NCBI GenBank assembly: GCA_018062165.1
Contig: JAGOSU010000018.1
Location: 1-13,578, forward strand
Source: Minisyncoccota bacterium
GTDB taxonomy: Bacteria > Patescibacteriota > Minisyncoccia > Phycocordibacterales > Phycocordibacteraceae
Reading direction: 5' to 3'
Length of the DNA: 13,578 nucleotides
The notes beneath the pieces were generated by a model that was given only the letters and a program-made list of their open reading frames with translations, was not told where the DNA came from and searched no databases. Each line of letters begins with the position of its first letter. The stretch's first letter is position 1. Positions 6,106 to 13,400 of this stretch are shown here, in pieces. The translations under genes were made by a program, and so were the position numbers.

Positions 6106-8080
6106 GAAGCGCTAGTGCGAAATCAAGTTCGCGCTCTGGTACGCGCGCCGCAACAAGCTTCACCTTTATGGGGTCACCCAGGGCGTATTCCTTCTTCGTG
6201 CGCTCTCCCACAACGCGATAGCGCTTCTGGTCGTGAATAAAGTAATCGTTGCCGAGCGCATTCATGCGGATCATGCCGTCTGCATGGGTTTCGTTGAGCT
6301 CGACATAGATGCCTCGATCGGTCACACCGGAGATGACGCCATCGAAGTCTTCACCAATGCGTCCTGCAAGAAATTCTACCTGCTTCATCTTGATGGAATC
6401 GCGCTCAGCTTCTGAAGCAGAGACTTCGCGCTCTGAGGAGTGGTAGGAGAGTTTCTCGAGCTCTTCCATCTCGTTCTTGGACACTGGTTCTCCAGAGACA
6501 TAGCTCTTAAGCATGCGGTGCACGAGCACGTCAGGGTAGCGACGAATAGGGGAGGTGAAGTGCGTGTAGTGGTCAAAGGCGAGGCCGAAGTGTCCGATGT
6601 TCTTGGTGGTGTAAATGGCCTTCGACATGGAGCGAAGCGTCGCCATCTTGATGAGGTACTCCTCAGGCTTCCCCTTGACCTGCGCCAGGAGTTTGTTGAG
6701 GTCAGAACCTTTCACCTTGCCGGTAGCGCCGACCGGAAGTTCGTAGCCCATGACCTTCAAAAACTGTGAGAGGTTTTCGATGCGTTCTGGGTCCGGGGCG
6801 TCGTGGATGCGGTAGACGGAGGGCTGGTTGCCGTTTTGCTTACCGAGCGCAGAGAGTTCTTCGGCAACGCCCACGTTAGCGAGGAGCATGAAGTCCTCAA
6901 TGAGGAGGTTGGTTTCTTTGCGCTCCTTGAGGTGCACGGCAATTGGCTTGCCCTCGTCGTTGAGTTCAATTTTCACTTCTGCGGTATCAAATTCAATCGC
7001 ACCTGCGGCAACGCGCCGCTGGCGAATCTTTCGTGCGAGCGCGGCGATGGTAGAAAGCTCGTCATAGAGCGTGCCCTGACCTGCTTCAAGTACGCCCTGT
7101 GCCTCTTCGTAGGAGAAGCGCTTGTCGGAGTGGATGATGGTCTCGCCAAACCAGCGTTCCTTTATGTTCGCATCCTTATCAAGCACGAAGACTGCGGCCA
7201 TTGAAAGGCGGTCAACATCAGGATTGAGGGAACAGTAGTTAGTTGAGAGCACGTGGGGGAGCATGGGAATCGTGCGGTCGACGAGGTAGACGCTCGTTGC
7301 GCGCTTCCTGGCTTCCGTATCAATAATCGAGCCGGGACGCACGAAGAAGGAGACGTCAGCGATGTGGATGCCTACTTCAACATCACCATTGTCGAGCTTC
7401 CTGACCGAGAGTGCGTCGTCGAAGTCCTTAGCGTCTGCTGGATCGATGGTGAAGGTGGTGATGCCACGGAAGTCACGACGCGCCTGTGACGTCTTGTTCT
7501 CATCCCAAGGAATGACGGTCTTCGCCTCCTCAGCAATCAGTGCCTCACCAACCTCTTCAAGTTTCTTTGCCTCTGCGATAACGCCAGGAGGGAACTCGGA
7601 ACTAAAGCCCTGAGAGAGGGCAAGTGCGCGCATTTCCGTCTCGTGCACTCCAGCTACACCGATGTCTTCGGTCACTTCACCCCACGGGAATCCTGGGTGC
7701 GTGTCCCAGCCTTTGAACTTGAGCACGACCTTGTGTCCGAGTGGGAGGTTCTCGCCGCGTGCTTCAAACGGCACGTACATTTTCTTCCAGTCTGGAATGA
7801 GGAGGATGCGGCCCTCGTCTTCGACAAGCTTTCCGACGAACGTTTCGCGGGTGCGGGAGACTACCTCCACCACCTTGCCAGCCAATCGCTTCTCACGGGT
7901 CTTAGGGTCACTGTAGGAGCCAGTGACCACCACCTTTACGATGTCGCCAGGGAAGGCACTTCCTAGCGCCTCTGAAGGGATATAGAGGTCGTCCTTGTTG
8001 GGGTCATAGGTAAAGAAGCCCTTGGCGGTCCGGGTGATGCTTATGGGGCCTTCGTAGGTGTCTGCGTCAGATGCACTCAT
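6095..8080 (-). CDS. rnr: Ribonuclease R (RNase II/R family 3'-5' exoribonuclease)
   Basis: The protein has 661 residues from the ATG. It is a processive 3'-to-5' exoribonuclease that degrades structured RNA. Cold-shock/OB regions occupy about the first 200 residues. The RNB catalytic domain holds 'TIDPADAKDFDDALS', whose four Asp, spaced 6-2-1, match the metal site (about D213, D219, D221, D222). It also holds 'HYTHFTSPIRRYPD' (about 505-518). A C-terminal S1 domain starts near 578 ('DFDGVISGVTDRGIYVEL'). The N-terminal helix-turn-helix region and long basic tail of E. coli RNase R are absent, so this is a compact form. A GTG at 8089, three codons upstream, is an alternative start. ATG 8080 is chosen because a -10-like TATGCT at 8098-8093 puts transcription start near 8086. 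GGAGG lies only 2 bases before this ATG, too close for a normal ribosome binding site. Confidence 0.94.
   Translation of the reverse strand: MSASDADTYEGPISITRTAKGFFTYDPNKDDLYIPSEALGSAFPGDIVKVVVTGSYSDPKTREKRLAGKVVEVVSRTRETFVGKLVEDEGRILLIPDWKKMYVPFEARGENLPLGHKVVLKFKGWDTHPGFPWGEVTEDIGVAGVHETEMRALALSQGFSSEFPPGVIAEAKKLEEVGEALIAEEAKTVIPWDENKTSQARRDFRGITTFTIDPADAKDFDDALSVRKLDNGDVEVGIHIADVSFFVRPGSIIDTEARKRATSVYLVDRTIPMLPHVLSTNYCSLNPDVDRLSMAAVFVLDKDANIKERWFGETIIHSDKRFSYEEAQGVLEAGQGTLYDELSTIAALARKIRQRRVAAGAIEFDTAEVKIELNDEGKPIAVHLKERKETNLLIEDFMLLANVGVAEELSALGKQNGNQPSVYRIHDAPDPERIENLSQFLKVMGYELPVGATGKVKGSDLNKLLAQVKGKPEEYLIKMATLRSMSKAIYTTKNIGHFGLAFDHYTHFTSPIRRYPDVLVHRMLKSYVSGEPVSKNEMEELEKLSYHSSEREVSASEAERDSIKMKQVEFLAGRIGEDFDGVISGVTDRGIYVELNETHADGMIRMNALGNDYFIHDQKRYRVVGERTKKEYALGDPIKVKLVAARVPERELDFALALPTP
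6114..6135. other. 8-bp hairpin at the gdhA/rnr convergence
   Basis: AGTGCGAA (6114-6121) pairs with TTCGCGCT (6128-6135) around a six-base ATCAAG loop, with one G-T wobble. It starts 8 bases after the dehydrogenase stop and lies inside the 3' end of rnr. With no spacer between the genes, it may act as a 3'-end structure for the dehydrogenase mRNA. There is no T-run, so it is not a standard intrinsic terminator. Confidence 0.3.
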
Positions 8081-8092
8081 TTCCTCCACTCT

Positions 8093-8098
8093 AGCATA
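8093..8098 (-). promoter_or_regulatory. -10-like box (TATGCT) for rnr
   Basis: On the minus strand TATGCT is followed, after 12 bases, by the rnr ATG. It lies in the 65-base gap shared with divergent rpsP, back to back with the rpsP promoter. The -35 position is weak. The predicted mRNA leader would be about 5 bases. Confidence 0.4.
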
Positions 8099-8107
8099 GA
8101 GGCCTTT

Positions 8108-8136
8108 TTGACGGATGCTTCCTTGTCTGGTAGGCT
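8108..8136 (+). promoter_or_regulatory. Sigma-70-type promoter of rpsP
   Basis: TTGACG (8108-8113) and TAGGCT (8131-8136) are separated by exactly 17 bp, the optimal spacing. The rpsP ATG follows 9 bases after the -10 box, so transcription should start about 2-3 bases before it. There is no room for a Shine-Dalgarno. This is the clearest leaderless promoter in the window. Confidence 0.65.
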
Positions 8137-8145
8137 CCCGTAATT

Positions 8146-8613
8146 ATGTTGATGGTACGCCTCCAGCGCATCGGCCGTAAGAACGACCCGTCGTTCCGTA
8201 TGGTCGTACTCGAGAAGGCATCGGGCCCTAAGGCGGGTACCAATGTCGAGGTTGTCGGTACCTACAACCCAAAGACCAAGCAGTTTGCCGCCCAGGGTGA
8301 CCGCATCAAGCACTGGATTTCCATGGGCGCCCAGCTCTCTCCATCGCTCTCCAACCTCCTTATCGACAAGAAGATTATCGAGGGTAAGAAGGTAAACGTT
8401 CTCCCTAAGAAGTCTCCTATCAAGAAGGATGAGCCTGAGGCGGCAGCTGCTCCTGCAGCAGCAGAGGCAACCAGCGAGGAGGTCGTTGAGGCCGCTATCG
8501 CTGAGGCAGAGCCAGCTCCTGAGGAGGTAGTTGCAGAGGCAGCGCCTGCAGTGGAGGAAGCTCCAGCGGAGGTTGCTGCTGAGACGCCTGCAGAAGAGGC
8601 CCCAGCCGCGTAA
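8146..8613 (+). CDS. rpsP: Ribosomal protein bS16 with a long acidic Ala/Glu/Pro tail
   Basis: Residues 1-92 are a standard bS16, an early-assembling small-subunit protein that binds 16S rRNA. Signs are 'MVRLQRIGRKNDPSFRMVV' (3-21), 'VVGTYNP' (36-42) and 'DRIKHWISMGAQLSPS' (52-67). Residues 94-155 form an extra tail of almost only Ala, Glu, Pro and Val, with no Lys or Arg after about residue 94. It is a strongly negative segment on an rRNA-binding protein and likely disordered. The tail contains degenerate repeats of the 'EEVV-EAA' type. Ordinary bS16 is 80-95 residues. Two ATGs two codons apart (8146, 8152) could start it; 8146 lies at the promoter's expected transcript start. It leads the rpsP-khpA pair. 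The hairpin at 8621-8635 follows its stop. Confidence 0.95.
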   Translation: MLMVRLQRIGRKNDPSFRMVVLEKASGPKAGTNVEVVGTYNPKTKQFAAQGDRIKHWISMGAQLSPSLSNLLIDKKIIEGKKVNVLPKKSPIKKDEPEAAAAPAAAEATSEEVVEAAIAEAEPAPEEVVAEAAPAVEEAPAEVAAETPAEEAPAA

Positions 8614-8620
8614 CTTCATC

Positions 8621-8635
8621 GCCGCTTCCGGCGGC
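8621..8635 (+). other. Small GC-rich hairpin between rpsP and khpA
   Basis: GCCGC and GCGGC are inverted repeats around TTCCG, 7 bases after the rpsP stop codon. No T-run follows, so it is more likely a partial terminator or mRNA-stability element than a full stop. It could lower khpA expression relative to rpsP. Confidence 0.4.
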
Positions 8636-8680
8636 ATGTGCTTCCATTACTGAATATCCCGTAACGCTGAACACTCTTTT

Positions 8681-8974
8681 ATGGAACAAGACCACGCATT
8701 TCTCGAGTACGTTGTTAAGTCTCTGGTTGATAACCCAGACCAGGTAGAGATTAATCGTTCAGTTGATGAGATGGGAGTGCTTCTTACGCTTACCGTCGCT
8801 GCTGATGATATGGGTAAGATTATTGGCAAAGAAGGGAACATTGCTAAGGCGATTCGCACCCTCCTGCGTGTTGTTGGTATGAAGCACAATGCTCGCGTGA
8901 ACCTTAAGGTGAATGAGCCGGTAGGCGGGAAGCGAGAGGAGAAGACGGTCGACCAAGTAGTCGAAGAGCTTTAA
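8681..8974 (+). CDS. khpA: KhpA-type KH-domain RNA-binding protein
   Basis: This 97-residue protein is a single KH domain. The hallmark GxxG loop is G49-K50-E51-G52 within 'MGKIIGKEGNIAKAIRTLLR' (44-63). The preceding strand is 'LLTLTVAADD', and a charged tail (82-97) closes it. KhpA (formerly YlqC) binds small and messenger RNAs and pairs with KhpB in Gram-positives, where it affects cell elongation and division. khpB is not in the window. Its place directly after rpsP is the classical order. It lies 67 bases after rpsP and ends 2 bases before a strong terminator, so rpsP-khpA should form one two-gene operon. There is no obvious Shine-Dalgarno before ATG 8681. Confidence 0.92.
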   Translation: MEQDHAFLEYVVKSLVDNPDQVEINRSVDEMGVLLTLTVAADDMGKIIGKEGNIAKAIRTLLRVVGMKHNARVNLKVNEPVGGKREEKTVDQVVEEL

Positions 8975-8976
8975 CC

Positions 8977-9007
8977 AACCGCCCTCCACAGAGGGCGGTT
9001 TTCTTTT
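8977..9007 (+). terminator. Strong intrinsic terminator after khpA
   Basis: A perfect 10-bp stem (AACCGCCCTC with GAGGGCGGTT) around a CACA loop is followed by TTCTTTT. It begins 2 bases after the khpA stop. It cleanly separates rpsP-khpA from the downstream pilin-like gene. Confidence 0.93.
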
Positions 9008-9019
9008 GAGAGGGAGGTA

Positions 9020-9025
9020 TATACT
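9020..9025 (+). promoter_or_regulatory. -10 box (TATACT) of the pilin-like gene
   Basis: TATACT lies directly after the khpA terminator and ends 8 bases before ATG 9034, the same spacing as at smc. GGGAGG (9012-9017) is 16 bases from the ATG, too far for ribosome binding. The transcript would be nearly leaderless. No clear -35 box was found. Confidence 0.5.
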
Positions 9026-9033
9026 TTGAACAT

Positions 9034-9555
9034 ATGAACAACCACAAAGGATTCGCGGCTGTCACGGCCCTGCTTGTCGTGCTCGGACTTATCATCGTTG
9101 CGGGCGGGGGCTATGTTGCGCTTAATCCAAAGGTGCTCGAAGCTCCTGCAGATGTACAGACCGAAGCAGGTGACCATCCTGAAGAAGAGCATGAAGCAGG
9201 TGAGGGCATGACTGCTGACGCGAAGATTAGCTGGACCTTTACGAGCATGGGGGAGATTGAAGGAACCCCATACACCAATGTCGCGGTGATGGTAGGAAGC
9301 AAGACGTACCAGGCAGGAAAGTTTGCAGGCTCCTGTACTGAAGTGGGTGCAACGGGAGGTGTCGATGGCAAGGGACTTCTTGCTGGAGAACTCTCAGCAG
9401 CACAGTGCTGGTTTGCAGGAGGCGGTGATGAGATTGGTGTCTTCGCACATGAAGACGGCGGCTACGAAATTATGGTAGGCGAACTCCAAGAGCCAGTTGA
9501 AGGAGGGGATGGGTTCCGGGGGAACTTCGAAATCAAAGTAGACATCCATCCATAA
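9034..9555 (+). CDS. Membrane-anchored exported protein with pilin-like N-terminus
   Basis: I do not recognise a named family for this 173-residue protein. The N-terminus is short and basic, then 'KGFAAVTALLVVLG' and one hydrophobic helix (about 8-29). This resembles a type IV prepilin leader (cut between G and F), but the usual Glu at position +5 is Thr. It may be a pseudopilin relative or simply an N-terminal anchor. An acidic spacer (about 37-60) leads to an outside domain (about 63-173). That domain is rich in Gly and beta-type residues and has two cysteines (C101, C125) that could form a disulfide. It has its own promoter box and a terminator on each side, so it is a one-gene unit placed between khpA and trmD, where rimM often sits. 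It shows no resemblance to RimM. Confidence 0.8.
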   Translation: MNNHKGFAAVTALLVVLGLIIVAGGGYVALNPKVLEAPADVQTEAGDHPEEEHEAGEGMTADAKISWTFTSMGEIEGTPYTNVAVMVGSKTYQAGKFAGSCTEVGATGGVDGKGLLAGELSAAQCWFAGGGDEIGVFAHEDGGYEIMVGELQEPVEGGDGFRGNFEIKVDIHP

Positions 9556-9565
9556 CACTCTGAAG

Positions 9566-9591
9566 AAGCCATCCTGTCGGGGTGGTTTTTT
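9566..9591 (+). terminator. Intrinsic terminator after the pilin-like gene
   Basis: AAGCCATCC (9566-9574) pairs with GGGTGGTTT (9580-9588) using two G-T wobbles around a five-base loop. The T-run continues to 9591. It begins 10 bases after the stop codon and 19 bases before the trmD start. Confidence 0.75.
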
Positions 9592-9596
9592 CATGC

Positions 9597-9602
9597 TAGT
9601 GT
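9597..9602 (+). promoter_or_regulatory. Possible -10 box (TAGTGT) for trmD
   Basis: TAGTGT ends 7 bases before the trmD ATG at 9610 and directly follows a terminator, so trmD needs its own promoter. The match is only TAnnnT, and no -35 box is recognisable. Confidence 0.3.
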
Positions 9603-9609
9603 GCCGGAT

Positions 9610-10263
9610 ATGCTGAACTTCCATCTCATAACACTCTTCCCAGAAGCCTGCGAGGCGTATCTTTCTGCGTCTATTCTCGGACGTGCCCGGAAGAATAAGA
9701 AGATGACGGTCTCCTACCAAAGCCCTCGGGACTTTGTCGACAACAAGTGGGGCAAGGTAGACGAGCGCCCGTATGGTGGCGGTCCCGGCATGGTGATGAC
9801 CGCGCTTCCTGTTGTGAGGGCGGCGAAGAAATCTCTTGGGCGCAAGAAGGGAAAGACCGCACTGGTGTGGTTCTCTCCAGGCGCAAAAGCATTTGATAAC
9901 AAGGAAGCGGACAAGCTCGGTAAGTTCGACAATGTCGTACTAGTCTGCGGTCGCTACGAAGGCATTGATGAACGTGCTGCAAAGATTCTGAAGACCATGG
10001 GCACCCTCAAAACCTATTCGGTAGGAGAGGCAGTGCTAACGGGAGGGGAAGTACCAGCGCTCGCGATTGTGGATGCGGTCACTCGCAGACTTCCGGGTGT
10101 GCTTGGGAAGGATGAATCAGTAGAGGAGCGCCGCATTGCTTCAAGCGCCGTCTACACACGACCTGAGAGCATCAAGTGGGAGGGGAAAACGTATAAGGTG
10201 CCGGCGGTTCTTAAGACGGGGAATCACGCGAAGATAGACGGGTGGCGGGAGAAGAAGCGGTAA
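9610..10263 (+). CDS. trmD: tRNA (guanine37-N1)-methyltransferase TrmD
   Basis: This 217-residue SPOUT-class enzyme methylates G37 next to the anticodon using S-adenosylmethionine, which prevents +1 frameshifts. Visible motifs are 'FHLITLFPE' at the N-terminus, 'DERPYGGGPGMVM' (51-63), the knot loop 'CGRYEGIDER' (113-122) and 'YSVGEAVLTGGEVPALAIVD' (136-155) followed by 'RRLPGVLG'. D155 sits where the family's catalytic Asp lies. It is somewhat shorter than the usual 240-250 residues, mostly at the C-terminal tRNA-binding part, which ends in a basic 'WREKKR'. A GTG three codons upstream (9601) overlaps the possible -10 box, so ATG 9610 is preferred; it also gives the standard N-terminus. rimM is not in front of it and rplS does not follow it, unlike the common bacterial order. 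Confidence 0.95.
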   Translation: MLNFHLITLFPEACEAYLSASILGRARKNKKMTVSYQSPRDFVDNKWGKVDERPYGGGPGMVMTALPVVRAAKKSLGRKKGKTALVWFSPGAKAFDNKEADKLGKFDNVVLVCGRYEGIDERAAKILKTMGTLKTYSVGEAVLTGGEVPALAIVDAVTRRLPGVLGKDESVEERRIASSAVYTRPESIKWEGKTYKVPAVLKTGNHAKIDGWREKKR

Positions 10264-10272
10264 TCCACAGCC

Positions 10273-10301
10273 TTGACCCCTCCTCCTCCCGGGTGTATCT
10301 T
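10273..10301 (+). promoter_or_regulatory. Sigma-70-type promoter upstream of rpoB
   Basis: TTGACC (10273-10278) and TATCTT (10296-10301) are exactly 17 bp apart, just after the trmD stop. Transcription would start near 10308 and give an rpoB leader of about 150 bases. The 194-base gap 10264-10457 holds only this promoter and the structured leader; I see no gene in it. Confidence 0.55.
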
Positions 10302-10322
10302 TTAAGGAACCAGATTCAGATT

Positions 10323-10428
10323 GAGTGACGGGGGCACTCTGGGGGGCAACATTCGGGCGACAATATTTATCAAGCGTCTCGAGGAACGAGACGTCGGTCC
10401 ATGCGCGTATGGACCCGTTTTCCGTTCC
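10323..10428 (+). ncRNA. Structured rpoB mRNA leader with competing hairpins
   Basis: Three perfect short hairpins lie in the leader. GAGTG/CACTC is at 10323-10339. CGTCTC/GAGACG is at 10375-10393. GGTCCAT/ATGGACC is at 10396-10415. The third can extend at its base through ACG/CGT (10391-10393 with 10416-10418) and GGAACG/CGTTCC (10383-10388 with 10423-10428), giving a 16-bp interrupted stem spanning 46 bases. This longer form uses bases 10388 and 10391-10393, which the second hairpin also needs, so the two folds exclude each other. This looks like a switch, an attenuator or a protein-binding leader for rpoB. The pairing is seen directly; regulation is inferred. It matches no riboswitch or ribosomal-protein leader that I recognise. 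Confidence 0.45.
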
Positions 10429-10445
10429 TATTGAGCACTCTTTCA

Positions 10446-10451
10446 TAGCTT
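10446..10451 (+). promoter_or_regulatory. Possible second -10 box (TAGCTT) at the rpoB start
   Basis: TAGCTT ends 6 bases before the rpoB ATG, like the boxes at other genes here. If active, it would give a leaderless rpoB mRNA that bypasses the structured leader. It is a weak TAnnnT match with no -35 box. Confidence 0.25.
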
Positions 10452-10457
10452 ACTCAC

Positions 10458-13400
10458 ATGCCGATCAACAAACCTCTCGTGCAGAAGACGTTCGCGGCCT
10501 TCAAGAAGCCGCGCGTCGAGTTCCCGGACTTGGTGGCACACCAGCGCCAGTCCTTCGAATGGCTCGTCAAAGACGGGCTCACCGAACTCTTCAAGGAGTT
10601 CACTCCGATTCCTGACTACTCGACCAAGAAGTTCGAGCTCAAGTGGAACGGCTTCGAGATAGGAGAGCCTAAGGGCGACGAAGAGTCAGCGCGCGAGAAC
10701 ATGAGGACCTATGAAGCCCCCCTCAAGGCCTCTGTTACGCTCCTAAACAAGACCCTCGGTACCGAGAAGACGCAGGACATCTTCCTTGCGGATATTCCGG
10801 TCATGACCCCGCACGGGTCCTTTATCGTGTCCGGAGTTGAGCGCGCGATTGTCCCCCAGCTCGCACGTTCCTTCGGCGCCTTCTTCATCTCTGAAGAGGC
10901 AAAGGGTCAGACCTGGTTCGGCGCAAAGATCATCCCATCCCGCGGTGTCTGGATTGAGATTGATTCGGAGCCATCCGGCGCCATCATGGTCAAGATTGAC
11001 CGCAAGCGTAAGTTCCCAGTCACCAACCTCCTCGCCGTCTTCAGTGGGGAAGCAGGTGCCCCTCTTTTGAAGCGTTTTGCAGGAAACCCTGACGCCGTTG
11101 CTGCGATTCAGACCACGCTTGAGCACGACCCAGCTAAGACGCTTGAGGATGCGTACGTCGAGATTCACCGCCGCATGCGCGATGGCGACCTCGCTACCCC
11201 AGAAAACGCAAAGCAGTATGTGAACGCACTCTTCACTCCAGATCGCTACGACCTCTCGAAGGTTGGACGCTACCGCCTTAACAAGCGCTTTGGCGGCAAG
11301 ATGGAGCCTAAGTCTCTCGAGCAGCGCGTGCTGACGTACGAGGACCTCATCCACATCGTTGGTGAGATTGCCAAGATGAACAAGGACCCGAACGCGCGTC
11401 CTGACGACATCGACCACCTCGGCTTCCGCCGTGTCCGTTTCGTTGGTGAGCTTCTTCAGGCTCGTATGCGCGTTGGTATGTCGCGCATGAAGCGCAACAT
11501 CCAGGACCGCATGTCGACCATTGAAAGCGACACCTCGCTCCCTATGGCATTTGTGAACCCACGTCCGCTTCAGGCATCCATTCGTGAGTTCTTCACCGCC
11601 AACCAGCTCTCGCAGTTCATGGACCAGCAGAACATCCTTGCTGAGCTTGAGAACATGCGCACCCTTTCGGCCCTCGGTCCGGGTGGTCTCACCCGCGAGC
11701 GTGCAGGCTTCGAAGTGCGCGACGTGCACCCATCTCACTACGGACGCCTCTGCCCAATCCACACGCCAGAAGGTCAGAACATCGGTCTTATCCTCCGTCT
11801 TGCGCTTCACGCTCGCACCAACGAGTTCGGTGTTATTGAAACTCCGTACGCAAAGGTGAAGGACGGTGTTGTCACTGAAGAGATTGAATTCCTCAACGCA
11901 CTTGAAGAGGAGGAGTACGTGATTGCGCACGGTGCCACCCCGGTGGACGACAAGGGCAAGATTGTCCCTGACACCATTGAGGCACGTCGCGGTGGGGAAC
12001 CTGCAATCGTTCGTCGCGATGAGATTCAGTACATCGATTCCTCGACGTACCAGATGTTCTCCGCTGCAACCGCAATGATTCCGTTCGTCGACCACGACGA
12101 CGCGAACCGTGCACTCATGGGTTCGAACATGCAGAAGCAGGCAACCCCGGTCATGATTCCGGAGGCGCCGCTTGTGTCTACCGGTATTGAGGAGCACGCA
12201 GCACGTAACACCGGCCGCCTCATCATTGCGCAGGAGGCAGGAGAGGTTACCTATGCTGACGCTCGCAAGATTGTGGTGCAGGGCAAGGAGAAGAAGCCGA
12301 TGGAATACCGCCTTCAGCAGCTCACCCAGACCAACCAGAACTCAGCCTTCCTCCAGCGCCCAATCGTCAAAACTGGCGACAAGGTAAAGAAGGGAGATGT
12401 GCTCGCGGATGCATCCTCGTCTGATCGCGGCCAGATGGCCCTTGGTCAGAACGTACGCGTTGCCTTCATGAGCTGGTCGGGTGCTAACTACGAGGACGCC
12501 ATCATTGTGAGCGAGCGCCTCGTGCAGCAGTCCAAGTTCACCACTATTCATATTGAAGACTTCGAGGCAGCAGTGCGTGACACCAAGCTTGGTGCAGAAG
12601 TCACCACTCACGACATTCCAAACGTCGGTGAGCTTCGTCTCAAGAACCTCGACGAAGAGGGAGTCGTTCGCATCGGTGCAGAAGTGCGCCCAGGCGACAT
12701 TCTCGTCGGTAAGGTAACGCCTAAGGGCGAGACGCAGCTGACCCCTGAGGAGCGCCTTCTCCGTTCCATCTTCGGCGACAAGGCCAAGGACGTGAAGGAC
12801 ACCTCACTCCGCATGGAAGGAGGGAAGCGCGGTCGTGTCATTGGAGTTCGCGTGTTCTCACGCGAGCGCGGTGATCAGCTCGAAAGCGGCATCATCAAGA
12901 AGATTGTCGTAACGGTGGCCCAGGTTCGTAACGTTTCCGTTGGAGACAAGCTCGCCGGTCGTCACGGTAACAAGGGAGTTATCTCCCGCGTGCTTCCAGC
13001 AGAGGACATGCCATACGACAAGGACGGCAACCCAGTGGACGTGATTCTCACACCGCTCGGCGTTCCATCCCGTATGAACCTCGGACAGATTCTCGAGCTT
13101 CACTTGGGACTTGCCGCTAACACGCTTGGCTACCAGGCAGTCGTGCCTCCGTTTGCCGGAGCAACGGCAGACGAGATTCGCGACGAACTTGAGGCCGCTG
13201 GCTTCAGCCGCTCAGGTAAGCTCCAGCTCTACGATGGCCGCACTGGTACGGCGTTCGCGCAGCCAGTCTCGGTGGGTTACATGTATATCCTCAAACTCCA
13301 TCACATGGTGGAGGACAAGATTCACATGCGCTCAATCGGTCCGTACTCCCTCATCACCCAGCAGCCGCTTGGTGGTAAGGCACAGAACGGAGGTCAGCGC

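Noticed and set aside
8941..9020. GGGAGG at 9012-9017 as a ribosome binding site
   Set aside because: It is 16 bases from the ATG with a -10 box between, so it is too distant and would not be in the predicted transcript.
10743..12197. A 484-codon open frame on the minus strand opposite rpoB
   Set aside because: It lies wholly inside the conserved rpoB coding region. Its translation has low-complexity Val/His/Arg-rich composition and no recognisable domain. Long antisense frames are expected from the strong codon bias here.
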